In this document: positions 1 to 6,015 of the stretch, piece after piece | How the letters are laid out: every line of letters starts with the position of its first letter | Numbering within the stretch: the stretch's first letter is position 1 | Assembly: GCA_944322775.1 (NCBI GenBank) | Contig: CALUQA010000081.1 | Coordinates: forward strand, 1-7,528 | Direction of reading: 5' to 3' | DNA length: 7,528 nt | Origin: an uncultured Elusimicrobiales bacterium | Lineage (GTDB): Bacteria; Elusimicrobiota; Elusimicrobia; Elusimicrobiales; Elusimicrobiaceae | Made by a program: the position numbers and the translations under genes | Notes under the pieces: model-generated | What the model saw: only the letters and a program-made list of their open reading frames with translations | What the model was told of the DNA's origin: nothing | The model's database searches: none

Positions 1-1310
1 GCCGCCCAGGCGGGAGCGCGTTTATTAAGCATGCCGAAGATAATCAGCGTGAAAATAGGCACGTTGTAAAAACCGTTTACCATCTGCAAATAGTTAAACA
101 AGCCCGAGGGCGCCTTGGCAATCAGCGGTGCCACACACATGGAAAACACCGCCAAAATTATCGCCACCACTTTGCCGGCAAACACCACTTGTTTATCGGT
201 GGCGTCCGGCTTAATATAAGGTTTATAAATGTTGAGCATAAACAAAGTGGAGGTGGAGTTTAATGCCGCGTTAAACGAGCTTAAAATGGCACCGAAAAGC
301 ACGGCGGCAAAAAAGCCCGTCAAATAAAACGGCAGCACTTTGTTAACCAGCATGGGGTAGGCCATATCGCCGATTTTGAGCGGATTGTCCTGGAAAATAT
401 GGAAAGCCACCACACCGGGGATAATTAAGTACAGAGGCCCAAACAGTTTAAACACGGCCGCCAACAGCACGCCTTTTTGCCCTTCTTTCAGGTTTTTGGC
501 CGCCAAAGCACGCTGAATAATGGTTTGGTTGCAGCCCCAATAAAACAGGTTCACCAAAATCATGCCCGTAAACATGGTCAAAAAGGGCACCGGGTCGTTC
601 GGGCCGCCGATGGCGTTAAATTTTTCGGGGTGGGCGTCAATCACCGTTTTTAAGCCGCCCAGCATGTCCCCGCCGCCCACATACATCAAAGCAAACACCG
701 GGATCATCAACCCGCCGACAATCAGCCCGATACCGTTTAAGGTGTCGGCCACGGCCATAATGCGCAGGCCGCCGGCCAAGCTGTAAATCACGCCCAGCAC
801 GCCAATGGCCACGACCACCACAATAATGGCAGACATATAGTCAATGTTAAACGTGCCCATAATGTCAAAAATACCGCCCATACCAATAGCACCGGAATAG
901 AGCACCGTGGGCAGCAAAATCAACACATAGCCGGCCAAAAAGAGGAAGTTGACCATCTGTTTGGTGGTGGCGTCGTAACGGTCCCCGATAAAATCGGGAA
1001 TGGTGGCATAGCCTTTTTTGAGGTATCTGGGCAAGAAAAAGAACGCCACCACAATTAACACCAGTGAAGCGCCCAATTCATACCCAATGCCAGAGATATT
1101 GAACATATAACCCTGGCCGTTTAAACCCACCATTTGCTCGGTGGATAGGTTGGTCAGCAACAGTGAAGCCGCAATAATCCAGCCCGTCAAACCGCGTCCG
1201 GCCAAGAAATATCCTTCCTGAGAAGAAGAATCTTTCTTGCGCGTCAGGAAATAAGACAGCCCCAACACCAACGCAGTAAAACCTACGAATGATATGATTG
1301 TAAGTAACAT
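1..1310 (-). CDS. Na+/solute symporter, SSS family, YidK/SglT-like (3' end missing)
   Basis: Inner-membrane secondary transporter that should use the sodium gradient to import a small solute, probably a sugar or sugar derivative. The visible 436 residues were translated directly from the minus strand and closely follow the pattern of E. coli YidK as I recall it: FLAGR near residue 35, LTNLSTEQMVGL at 52-63, ATIPDF at 102-107, an IGGP segment near 234, WGCNQTIIQRALAAK at 258-272 and SSFNAALNSTSTLF at 344-357. Ser344 and Ser345 match the two TM8 serines of the vSGLT Na2 site. About eleven hydrophobic helices are visible; the remaining C-terminal helices lie beyond base 1. The ATG at 1310-1308 is preceded four bases away by GGAGG (CCTCC at 1315-1319). 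It is transcribed divergently from the LemA-like gene. The family is certain, but the substrate is inferred only. Confidence 0.93.
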   Translation of the reverse strand, partial: MLLTIISFVGFTALVLGLSYFLTRKKDSSSQEGYFLAGRGLTGWIIAASLLLTNLSTEQMVGLNGQGYMFNISGIGYELGASLVLIVVAFFFLPRYLKKGYATIPDFIGDRYDATTKQMVNFLFLAGYVLILLPTVLYSGAIGMGGIFDIMGTFNIDYMSAIIVVVVAIGVLGVIYSLAGGLRIMAVADTLNGIGLIVGGLMIPVFALMYVGGGDMLGGLKTVIDAHPEKFNAIGGPNDPVPFLTMFTGMILVNLFYWGCNQTIIQRALAAKNLKEGQKGVLLAAVFKLFGPLYLIIPGVVAFHIFQDNPLKIGDMAYPMLVNKVLPFYLTGFFAAVLFGAILSSFNAALNSTSTLFMLNIYKPYIKPDATDKQVVFAGKVVAIILAVFSMCVAPLIAKAPSGLFNYLQMVNGFYNVPIFTLIIFGMLNKRAPAWA

Positions 1311-1351
1311 CCGTCCTCCCTGCGAGTATTAATTTAATTTTACAAACTGCC

Positions 1352-1367
1352 CGCACCCACGGGTGCG
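1352..1367. promoter_or_regulatory. Inverted repeat in divergent intergenic region, possible operator
   Basis: Seven-base arms CGCACCC and GGGTGCG are separated by AC, giving a 16-bp dyad 41 bases upstream of the symporter ATG. On the minus strand the A/T-rich hexamer TAAAAT (bases 1342-1337) lies just downstream and could be a -10 box, though I find no convincing -35 for it. If that promoter is real, the dyad would lie in its spacer/-35 area, where a repressor would act. A second weaker dyad, GCACA-tgc-TGTGC, lies at 1386-1398. The repeat is seen directly; the operator role is inference. Confidence 0.4.
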
Positions 1368-1418
1368 TCCTGCTTACAAAATCGGGCACATGCTGTGCGT
1401 TCTTTTCTCAAAACGGGC

Positions 1419-1447
1419 TTGATTAAAAGAAAATTAATGGCTATACT
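1419..1447 (+). promoter_or_regulatory. Sigma70-type promoter for the LemA-like gene
   Basis: TTGATT at 1419-1424 and TATACT at 1442-1447 are separated by exactly 17 bases. They match the -35 and -10 consensus at four and five of six positions. Transcription would begin near 1454 and give a leader of about 55 bases before the ATG at 1509. This is the best promoter match in the window, and its orientation fits the only plus-strand gene. Confidence 0.65.
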
Positions 1448-1497
1448 GTCGTTATATCCTCATTGTAAAAATAAAACAGACGTGCGTCAATTTTTTT

Positions 1498-1503
1498 AGG
1501 AGG
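1498..1503 (+). promoter_or_regulatory. Shine-Dalgarno site of the LemA-like gene
   Basis: A perfect AGGAGG sits five bases before the ATG at 1509. It selects this start over a shorter overlapping reading frame that begins at 1528. Confidence 0.85.
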
Positions 1504-1508
1504 CATCT

Positions 1509-2048
1509 ATGCTGGTATGGTTTATTTTTGGGTTTATGTGTGCAGCCGTGGCTGTTTTTGCAGCAGCCTATTTTAAATTTGTTTCTTTGCGCAAAGCGGT
1601 ACAGCATGCCCGCATGCGCCTGGAAGTTTGCCTTAGAAACAGACGGGAACTATTGCCTTCTTTGGCCTGGTCGGCCGCTTCTTTGCCGGAGCTGGAAAGA
1701 GATTTTTCCTACGCGCTTGGCAAAATGAAAGAAAAATGCGCCGAGGCCGACACCATGCAGAAAAAAATTGACTGTGAAAGTGAAGTCAGCCACAACCTTA
1801 AAAAAATATTCTCTACTTTGGCAAGCCACCCGGATTTAAAAAATGATGAATATTTTTTAAAACTGCAGCGCAGTGTGCTCTCGTCGGAAAGTAAAATCCA
1901 ACATTGCAAAAAACGCTACAACAGCGCCGTGCGTGATTTTAACACCCTGGCCACTATTTTCCCGCTGAGCATTGTGGCCAAAATACTGGATTTTGATAAA
2001 TTTGAATATTTTGATTTTGAACCCAGTTTAGACAAAATTTTAAATTAA
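1509..2048 (+). CDS. Divergent LemA family protein
   Basis: A 179-residue LemA-type membrane protein and clear paralogue of the canonical lemA at 3173-3736. One hydrophobic segment (about residues 2-22) is followed by a long helical domain. Residue-by-residue comparison shows shared landmarks: FVSLRK (24-29) against FVTLRN, LEV plus RR and LLPSL (38-52) against IEV, RR and LIPNL, SE...LKKIF (91-101) against SE...LKSIF, PDLK (108-111), LQR-L (119-123), RYN..V..FNT (136-146), FP...VA (151-157) and a closing F-KF-YF-F tail. The segment that would follow LIPNL is strongly changed, and five cysteines are present (11, 41, 77, 89, 133). Hand-counted GC is about 42%, against about 49% over most of the canonical lemA. 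FGFMC is not a valid lipobox, so it is probably not a lipoprotein. LemA proteins are thought to act with membrane proteases or in envelope stress, but the exact role is unknown. It has its own promoter and terminator. Confidence 0.85.
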   Translation: MLVWFIFGFMCAAVAVFAAAYFKFVSLRKAVQHARMRLEVCLRNRRELLPSLAWSAASLPELERDFSYALGKMKEKCAEADTMQKKIDCESEVSHNLKKIFSTLASHPDLKNDEYFLKLQRSVLSSESKIQHCKKRYNSAVRDFNTLATIFPLSIVAKILDFDKFEYFDFEPSLDKILN

Positions 2049-2053
2049 AAAAA

Positions 2054-2075
2054 GCCCCGCTTCGGCGGGGTTTTT
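2054..2075 (+). terminator. Rho-independent terminator of the LemA-like gene
   Basis: CCCCGC (2055-2060) pairs with GCGGGG (2065-2070) around a stable TTCG tetraloop and is followed by five T. It starts only a few bases after the TAA at 2046-2048. A run of A before the stem (2047-2053) would also give a U tract on the minus strand, so it may work in both directions between the convergent genes. Confidence 0.9.
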
Positions 2076-2123
2076 AATGTCTAACGGACTGCTACGTTCT
2101 GCAATTTAAACAATTTAAAACAA

Positions 2124-2152
2124 TAAAAATCCCGCTTTGTTAGCGGGATTTT
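2124..2152 (-). terminator. Rho-independent terminator of the lemA–htpX operon
   Basis: An 11-bp stem (2126-2136 with 2142-2152, core TCCCGCT/AGCGGGA) has a five-base loop at 2137-2141. On the minus strand it begins five bases after the htpX stop codon and ends in a T-rich run (complement of 2124-2129). Two closely spaced terminators thus insulate the convergent transcription units. Confidence 0.88.
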
Positions 2153-2156
2153 AAAT

Positions 2157-3164
2157 TTAATAACCTCTGGCCATTTGGCGCAGTGCGGCAATACGCTTTT
2201 CCGTCGGCGGGTGTGTAGAAAACATGCCGGAAAGCAAGGTAAAAAACGAAGCCTTGTTAAGCGGGTTTTCTATACACATGGCAGCCATGGTGGGGTGTTT
2301 TTCCAGCTTATACACATGCGGGGCCTTGCTTATTTTTTCCAACGCGCGGGCCAAAGCTTCCGGGTTACGCGTTATCAGGGCGGCCGTAGCGTCTGCCAAA
2401 TATTCCCGTTTTCTGGAAACAGCCAAACGAATTAGCGGTGCAACAAAAAAACCGTAAATGGCAAAAAACGTCCCGATTAAAAAAAACAGCATGGCTCCCG
2501 ACTGATTGCGGGAACGACGGGAAACAGTGCTCCAGCCCAGCTGAAAGAATATTTCCGACAAGAACGTAAAAAAGGCTATGCCCACCACGGTGATAAGCAT
2601 AAGGCGGATATCAAAATTTTTAATATGCGCCAACTCATGCGCTATCACCCCTTCCAACTCGGGCCGCTCCAAGTGCTGAACAATGCCCTTGGTCAATGCA
2701 ATAGAAGCATGCTGCGGGTCTTTGCCGGTGGCAAAGGCGTTGAGGGAATTGTCATCAATAATATATATCTGCGGCGTAGGCATGCCCTGCGAAATGCACA
2801 AATTTTCCACTAAACGATACAATTCCGGCTGTTCGTCTTTGGTTATTTTTATTCCGCCGGCGCTGCTCATCAGCATTCTGTCGCCGGAAGCATAGGCAAT
2901 GGCAATCCACACCATGGCCAGCAGCCATATTACCGGCAAAAAGCGTATGGCCAGGGCATTGGCTGCCGTGATGGACAAATGCTCCAGATTTTCGCCAGTT
3001 TCCTCGTAGTAGGAATGATCATAATAATAAGACCGGCCCAAGGAGCCATAGCTTATCCCCAGCAAAAACAAATATCCCAGCAAAACAAAAGCCAACGGGA
3101 ACAAAAACACCAGCAGCCACGTCCGCCGTTTATTTTTGGCAATAAAGTCGTAAGTGGTGGGCAC
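2157..3164 (-). CDS. htpX: M48 family membrane metalloprotease HtpX
   Basis: A zinc metalloprotease of the inner membrane, 335 residues, expected to degrade misfolded or damaged membrane proteins with its active site facing the cytoplasm. The zinc-binding motif HELAH is at residues 176-180 (His176, Glu177, His180), and the third ligand is Glu254 in REYLAD. The family's late STHPPTEKRI motif is at 316-325. Hydrophobic segments lie near 14-36, 69-92, 187-208 and 225-248. The start is GTG at 3164-3162; no in-frame ATG gives a full N-terminus. AGAGG lies five bases upstream and overlaps the lemA stop codon (TAG), leaving only eight bases between the genes, so translational coupling is likely. It is longer than typical HtpX (about 280-300) because of a Tyr-rich insertion near 45-55 between the first two membrane segments. 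Lacking a genome-wide view, I cannot exclude that it is a paralogue of the main HtpX. Confidence 0.95.
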   Translation of the reverse strand: MPTTYDFIAKNKRRTWLLVFLFPLAFVLLGYLFLLGISYGSLGRSYYYDHSYYEETGENLEHLSITAANALAIRFLPVIWLLAMVWIAIAYASGDRMLMSSAGGIKITKDEQPELYRLVENLCISQGMPTPQIYIIDDNSLNAFATGKDPQHASIALTKGIVQHLERPELEGVIAHELAHIKNFDIRLMLITVVGIAFFTFLSEIFFQLGWSTVSRRSRNQSGAMLFFLIGTFFAIYGFFVAPLIRLAVSRKREYLADATAALITRNPEALARALEKISKAPHVYKLEKHPTMAAMCIENPLNKASFFTLLSGMFSTHPPTEKRIAALRQMARGY

Positions 3165-3172
3165 GAGAACCT

Positions 3173-3736
3173 CTAAAACTTAACGGAAACGGCCTGTTTG
3201 GCTTCCTGGTCTGCTTCGCCCAGTTCAAAGAAATCTTCTTTTTCAAACTTAAACAGACCGGCCACGGCATTGCTGGGGAACAGTTCCGCTTTGGTGTTAT
3301 AAGCCAGCACATTGCCGTTATAAAACCGACGCGCCGCCTGCAGTTTGTCTTCGGTGTCGCGCAGTTCGCGCTGCAATTCCAAAAAGTTTTGGTTGGCTTT
3401 TAAATCCGGGTAATTTTCGCTCAAGGCAAAAATGCTTTTTAAGGCACCGCTGAGCATATTTTCCGACTGGGCAATATCTTTGATATTGTCATGCGGGGCC
3501 ATAGCCATGTTGCGCGCCTGGATTACTTTTTCCAGCGTGCCGCTTTCGTGCTTGGCATAACCTTTTACCGTTTCCACCAAATTGGGAATCAGGTCGTAAC
3601 GACGCTTCATTTGCACTTCAATATCGCTCCACGCTTCTTTCACGCGGTTGCGCAAGGTAACAAACGCATTGTATGTTACCGCAAAATAAACCCCAACGAT
3701 TACAACAATCAGTATGGCTATGGAAATGCCGCTCAT
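3173..3736 (-). CDS. lemA: LemA family protein
   Basis: A canonical 187-residue LemA protein: an N-terminal hydrophobic anchor (about 4-22), then a long helical bundle. Hallmarks are YNAFVTLRNRV (22-32), the RRYDLIPNLVETVKGYA segment (45-61), SEN at 91-93, ENYPDLKANQNFLELQREL near 107-125, the E-D-KLQAARRFYN stretch (127-140), AYNTK (145-149) and FP-NAVAGLF (153-162). It is not an enzyme by any visible motif. In many bacteria lemA is next to htpX or another M48 protease, so a role in presenting or regulating substrates at the membrane is inferred from that context. The ATG at 3736-3734 is preceded by AAGGAG, six bases away. The stop overlaps the ribosome binding site of htpX. The upstream gene ends 82 bases away on the same strand, so all three may be cotranscribed, although a structured gap lies between. 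Confidence 0.95.
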   Translation of the reverse strand: MSGISIAILIVVIVGVYFAVTYNAFVTLRNRVKEAWSDIEVQMKRRYDLIPNLVETVKGYAKHESGTLEKVIQARNMAMAPHDNIKDIAQSENMLSGALKSIFALSENYPDLKANQNFLELQRELRDTEDKLQAARRFYNGNVLAYNTKAELFPSNAVAGLFKFEKEDFFELGEADQEAKQAVSVKF

Positions 3737-3760
3737 GTTTTCTCCTTTGCTTATAATAAT

Positions 3761-3812
3761 GGGGCGGTAACCAAACCGGGCTGTGTGCAGCCGCGGCCTG
3801 CCTTATCGCCCC
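3761..3812 (-). repeat. Intercistronic long stem-loop
   Basis: GGGGCGGTAA (3761-3770) faces TTATCGCCCC (3803-3812): ten positions that pair except for one (G·T on the plus strand, C·A on the minus strand). Inside is a second hairpin, GGCTG-tgtg-CAGCC (3779-3792), extendable by CCG/CGG with a one-base bulge. The outer arm starts seven bases after the stop codon of the upstream gene, and the element ends 24 bases before the lemA ATG. The minus-strand RNA has no run of U after the stem, so it is not a standard terminator. An attenuator, processing site or 3'-end stabiliser is possible. Confidence 0.5.
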
Positions 3813-3818
3813 TGTGTT

Positions 3819-5840
3819 TTATTTATCTGCTTCGTTATTTTTATGGTTATTGTACAACAAATACTTGGACGTTTCAAACAATCCCATCGTCATCTTTTTC
3901 ATGTATTCATAACGTTCGGGCTCTTCTTGGGCCAGGTTGCGGTTAAAATCTTTTTCCGCATATTTATACAAGCCGTCGGGGCCGTCCGTGCCCAAAATGC
4001 TGTAAAAATATTCCCCTTGCACAAAGCCCATCGGGTGCGGGGTTTGCGCCCAGGAATAGATAAAAGCGCCCGGCTCGTATTTGTCGTTTAAAGCGTCGCG
4101 CCCGATAGCCCGCGTAAAATACGGGCGGCCCAAAAAGCCCATAATGGTGGGGATCACGTCCACCTGGCTGGCCGTTCTGTCAATTTTTTGCGGTTCTTTA
4201 ATCATATCCCCCGCCAAGATGAGCGGCACCTGATGGTTAATCAGGTTCAGCTCCACATAGCCGCGGGGCATATTTTCAGACTCCGGTGCCGAAAGCCCGT
4301 GGTCGCCGAAGATTACAAAAAGCGTATTTTTGTAATAGTCCGATTTTTCCGCCATGCGGAAAAACTCCGCCAAAAAGTGGTCGGAAAGTTTTAACGAGTT
4401 AAACTCCGCCACGCTGACAAAGCTGCGTTTTTTGGCTTGCTCTTCCGTAATGGTAGTATTGGGCACAAAGCCGGCATTGTCTTTAGGAATGGTGTAGGGG
4501 CGGTGATAGCCGGCCGTCTGCACCACGGCAAAGAACGGTTTGCCGGTTTCTTTTTGGTCTTTTTCCAAAATGCGGTTTACTTCGCGGAACAAATCCAAGT
4601 CGGAAATGCCCCACACGTCGTTGCGGTGTTCGTGTTCGAACTTGCCTTCTTCATACATGTGCACGTCGGTAAGGTTGTGTTCAATCACGCCGCGGATATT
4701 GCCCCAGCTGGAGCTGCCGCCAATAAAATAATACTTTTCATAATCTCTTAAAGCATTGGCGGCCATATGCTGATCCACAATCAGCGGATTGCGGGAGCTG
4801 GTTTCCACGTCCGTCACGTCGGGCACGCCGGTCAGCGTGGCAAACACGGCACGCGCCGTGGCGGAAGTGGGCGTAAAGAAATGCGTAAACAAAATGGACT
4901 TGTCGGCCAGTTGTTTAATAAACGGCGTCGGGTCCAAATCCGGGTTGGTAAAGGAGGTTTTATTCCAAGCCAAAGACTCCATAAAAATAACCACCACGTT
5001 ATAGTTTTTAGGGTCTTTAGAGCCTTCAAACGTGCGCATAAAGTTCAGCGTTTCGGCATTGGGCTCGTCTACCTGCAAGAATTTGGAAACTTCCGGATAA
5101 TACTGGCGCACCAAATCTGCATTATAGGCTTTGGCGTTGGCAAAGCGGTAGGTGTCAAACAAGTTCAGCGCCGGGTTAAGCGTTAAGTTGCAGATAAAAT
5201 TGTTGGTGGAATGATAGGCATTGCTCCAGCGCAAGGGGTACTGGCTGATTTGGCCAAACATCAAAGCCCCCGTCAAAAGCAAGCCGCCAAAGAACCAGCC
5301 CAAGTTGCCTTTCCAGCGGTATTTATCGTCGCGGCCAAAGGCATAGGTCAACAGTTTTTTGGTAAAGAAATAGCCCACAATTCCCCACACCAAAAGGCCC
5401 AGGGCAATCCACACAATGGGGTAGGTTTCCCACAGCATTTGGGCGGAAATAAGGGCGTTTTCGGAATAGGTAAAAACGGAGGAATTGATGCGCATGGAAA
5501 TATAGGCATAGTGCCCAAAATCGGCAAAATACACCGCCATGACGGCCACTTCCAGCAAGGCACACAGCCAGCAAATGGCTTTTTTAATGTAAGAAGCCTT
5601 ATGCCAAAACGCATACACCGTCAAATACAGCCCCAGCGGTATGGCCACGGCCCCGGCCAGGCGCATATCAAACTTGGCACCGATATAAAAGGTGGTCCAA
5701 AGTTCGTGGTAATGTTCGGGCGTAAGTGCGCCGCGGAACACATACAAAAAAATCAGACGCAGCAACCCAAACACAACCCAGTTGCCGAGCATAAATAGAA
5801 AGTACGACTGTATCCAACGGGGTACGACAAACTTTTTCAT
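3819..5840 (-). CDS. LTA synthase/sulfatase-fold membrane transferase
   Basis: A 673-residue integral membrane enzyme of the alkaline-phosphatase superfamily, in the LtaS/OpgB/phosphoethanolamine-transferase group. About five hydrophobic helices lie in residues 12-200 (near 13-35, 57-78, 88-107, 139-160 and 181-197). The catalytic domain follows from about residue 280 to 600 and should face the periplasm. Candidate metal and catalytic residues, by comparison with S. aureus LtaS, are Glu288 (FMESLAW), Thr328 as nucleophile (TSATARAVFATLTG), His446 (GYHRPYT, substrate pocket) and Asp513-His514 (FGDHG). Such enzymes move phosphoglycerol or phosphoethanolamine from a membrane lipid to a glycan or lipid acceptor. 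In a diderm this would more likely be periplasmic glucan, LPS or capsule than lipoteichoic acid. The ATG at 5840 has GGAGG four bases upstream. It lies upstream of lemA–htpX on the same strand. Family certain, substrate unknown. Confidence 0.92.
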   Translation of the reverse strand: MKKFVVPRWIQSYFLFMLGNWVVFGLLRLIFLYVFRGALTPEHYHELWTTFYIGAKFDMRLAGAVAIPLGLYLTVYAFWHKASYIKKAICWLCALLEVAVMAVYFADFGHYAYISMRINSSVFTYSENALISAQMLWETYPIVWIALGLLVWGIVGYFFTKKLLTYAFGRDDKYRWKGNLGWFFGGLLLTGALMFGQISQYPLRWSNAYHSTNNFICNLTLNPALNLFDTYRFANAKAYNADLVRQYYPEVSKFLQVDEPNAETLNFMRTFEGSKDPKNYNVVVIFMESLAWNKTSFTNPDLDPTPFIKQLADKSILFTHFFTPTSATARAVFATLTGVPDVTDVETSSRNPLIVDQHMAANALRDYEKYYFIGGSSSWGNIRGVIEHNLTDVHMYEEGKFEHEHRNDVWGISDLDLFREVNRILEKDQKETGKPFFAVVQTAGYHRPYTIPKDNAGFVPNTTITEEQAKKRSFVSVAEFNSLKLSDHFLAEFFRMAEKSDYYKNTLFVIFGDHGLSAPESENMPRGYVELNLINHQVPLILAGDMIKEPQKIDRTASQVDVIPTIMGFLGRPYFTRAIGRDALNDKYEPGAFIYSWAQTPHPMGFVQGEYFYSILGTDGPDGLYKYAEKDFNRNLAQEEPERYEYMKKMTMGLFETSKYLLYNNHKNNEADK

Positions 5841-5844
5841 ACGG

Positions 5845-5849
5845 CCTCC
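5845..5849 (-). promoter_or_regulatory. Shine-Dalgarno site of the LtaS-like gene
   Basis: GGAGG on the minus strand, four bases before the ATG at 5840, fixes the start. The region just upstream (5855-5880) is very A/T-rich and may hold a -10 element, but I see no convincing -35 with correct spacing. Confidence 0.75.
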
Positions 5850-5935
5850 GATAAAATGCTTTTTTATATTTTATCAAAATAGAAGAGAAACGGGGGTTCT
5901 TTTCCGTCTGACATTATGCCCTGTTTTTTCCCTGA

Positions 5936-5948
5936 GGCAGCGGCTGCC
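5936..5948. repeat. Short dyad GGCAGC-g-GCTGCC
   Basis: Six-base perfect arms around one central base lie in the 175-base gap between the ankyrin gene and the LtaS-like gene, 96 bases upstream of the latter's start codon. No U tract follows on either strand, so it is not a terminator. It may be a protein-binding site or a chance G/C-rich dyad. Confidence 0.3.
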
Positions 5949-5969
5949 GCAACACTGTTTGCAAGCCAT

Positions 5970-5996
5970 AAAAAACCCCGCCTGGTGTAGGCGGGG
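5970..5996 (-). terminator. Rho-independent terminator of the rnc–ankyrin operon
   Basis: CCCCGCC (5976-5982) pairs with GGCGGGG (5990-5996) around a seven-base loop. Read on the minus strand, the stem is followed by a run of T (complement of 5970-5975), and it begins 19 bases after the ankyrin gene stop codon at 6016. Confidence 0.9.
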
Positions 5997-6015
5997 CTTT
6001 GACAAAAAAGTCTGT

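Noticed and set aside
1078..1389. Minus-strand open frame of 103 codons overlapping the symporter start
   Set aside because: It is in another frame of the symporter N-terminus, which has its own good ribosome site and family-conserved sequence.
1530..1545. Possible lipobox cysteine (Cys11) in the divergent LemA
   Set aside because: The residues before it (GFM) do not fit the lipobox and the N-terminus lacks the positive charges of a lipoprotein signal.
2101..2120. Tandem CAATTTAAA repeat between the two terminators
   Set aside because: It has only two copies in A/T-rich intergenic sequence; chance is sufficient and no CRISPR-like spacing exists.
3752..3757. TATAAT on the plus strand between the transferase gene and lemA
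   Set aside because: There is no plus-strand gene downstream and no matching -35. The minus-strand counterpart TTATAA/TATTAT also lacks a good -35 at the right spacing.
5211..5798. Long plus-strand open frame of 195 codons
   Set aside because: It lies wholly antisense to the well-supported transferase gene and has Gln/His/Gly-rich composition typical of a reverse-strand shadow; no ribosome site or family motif was seen.
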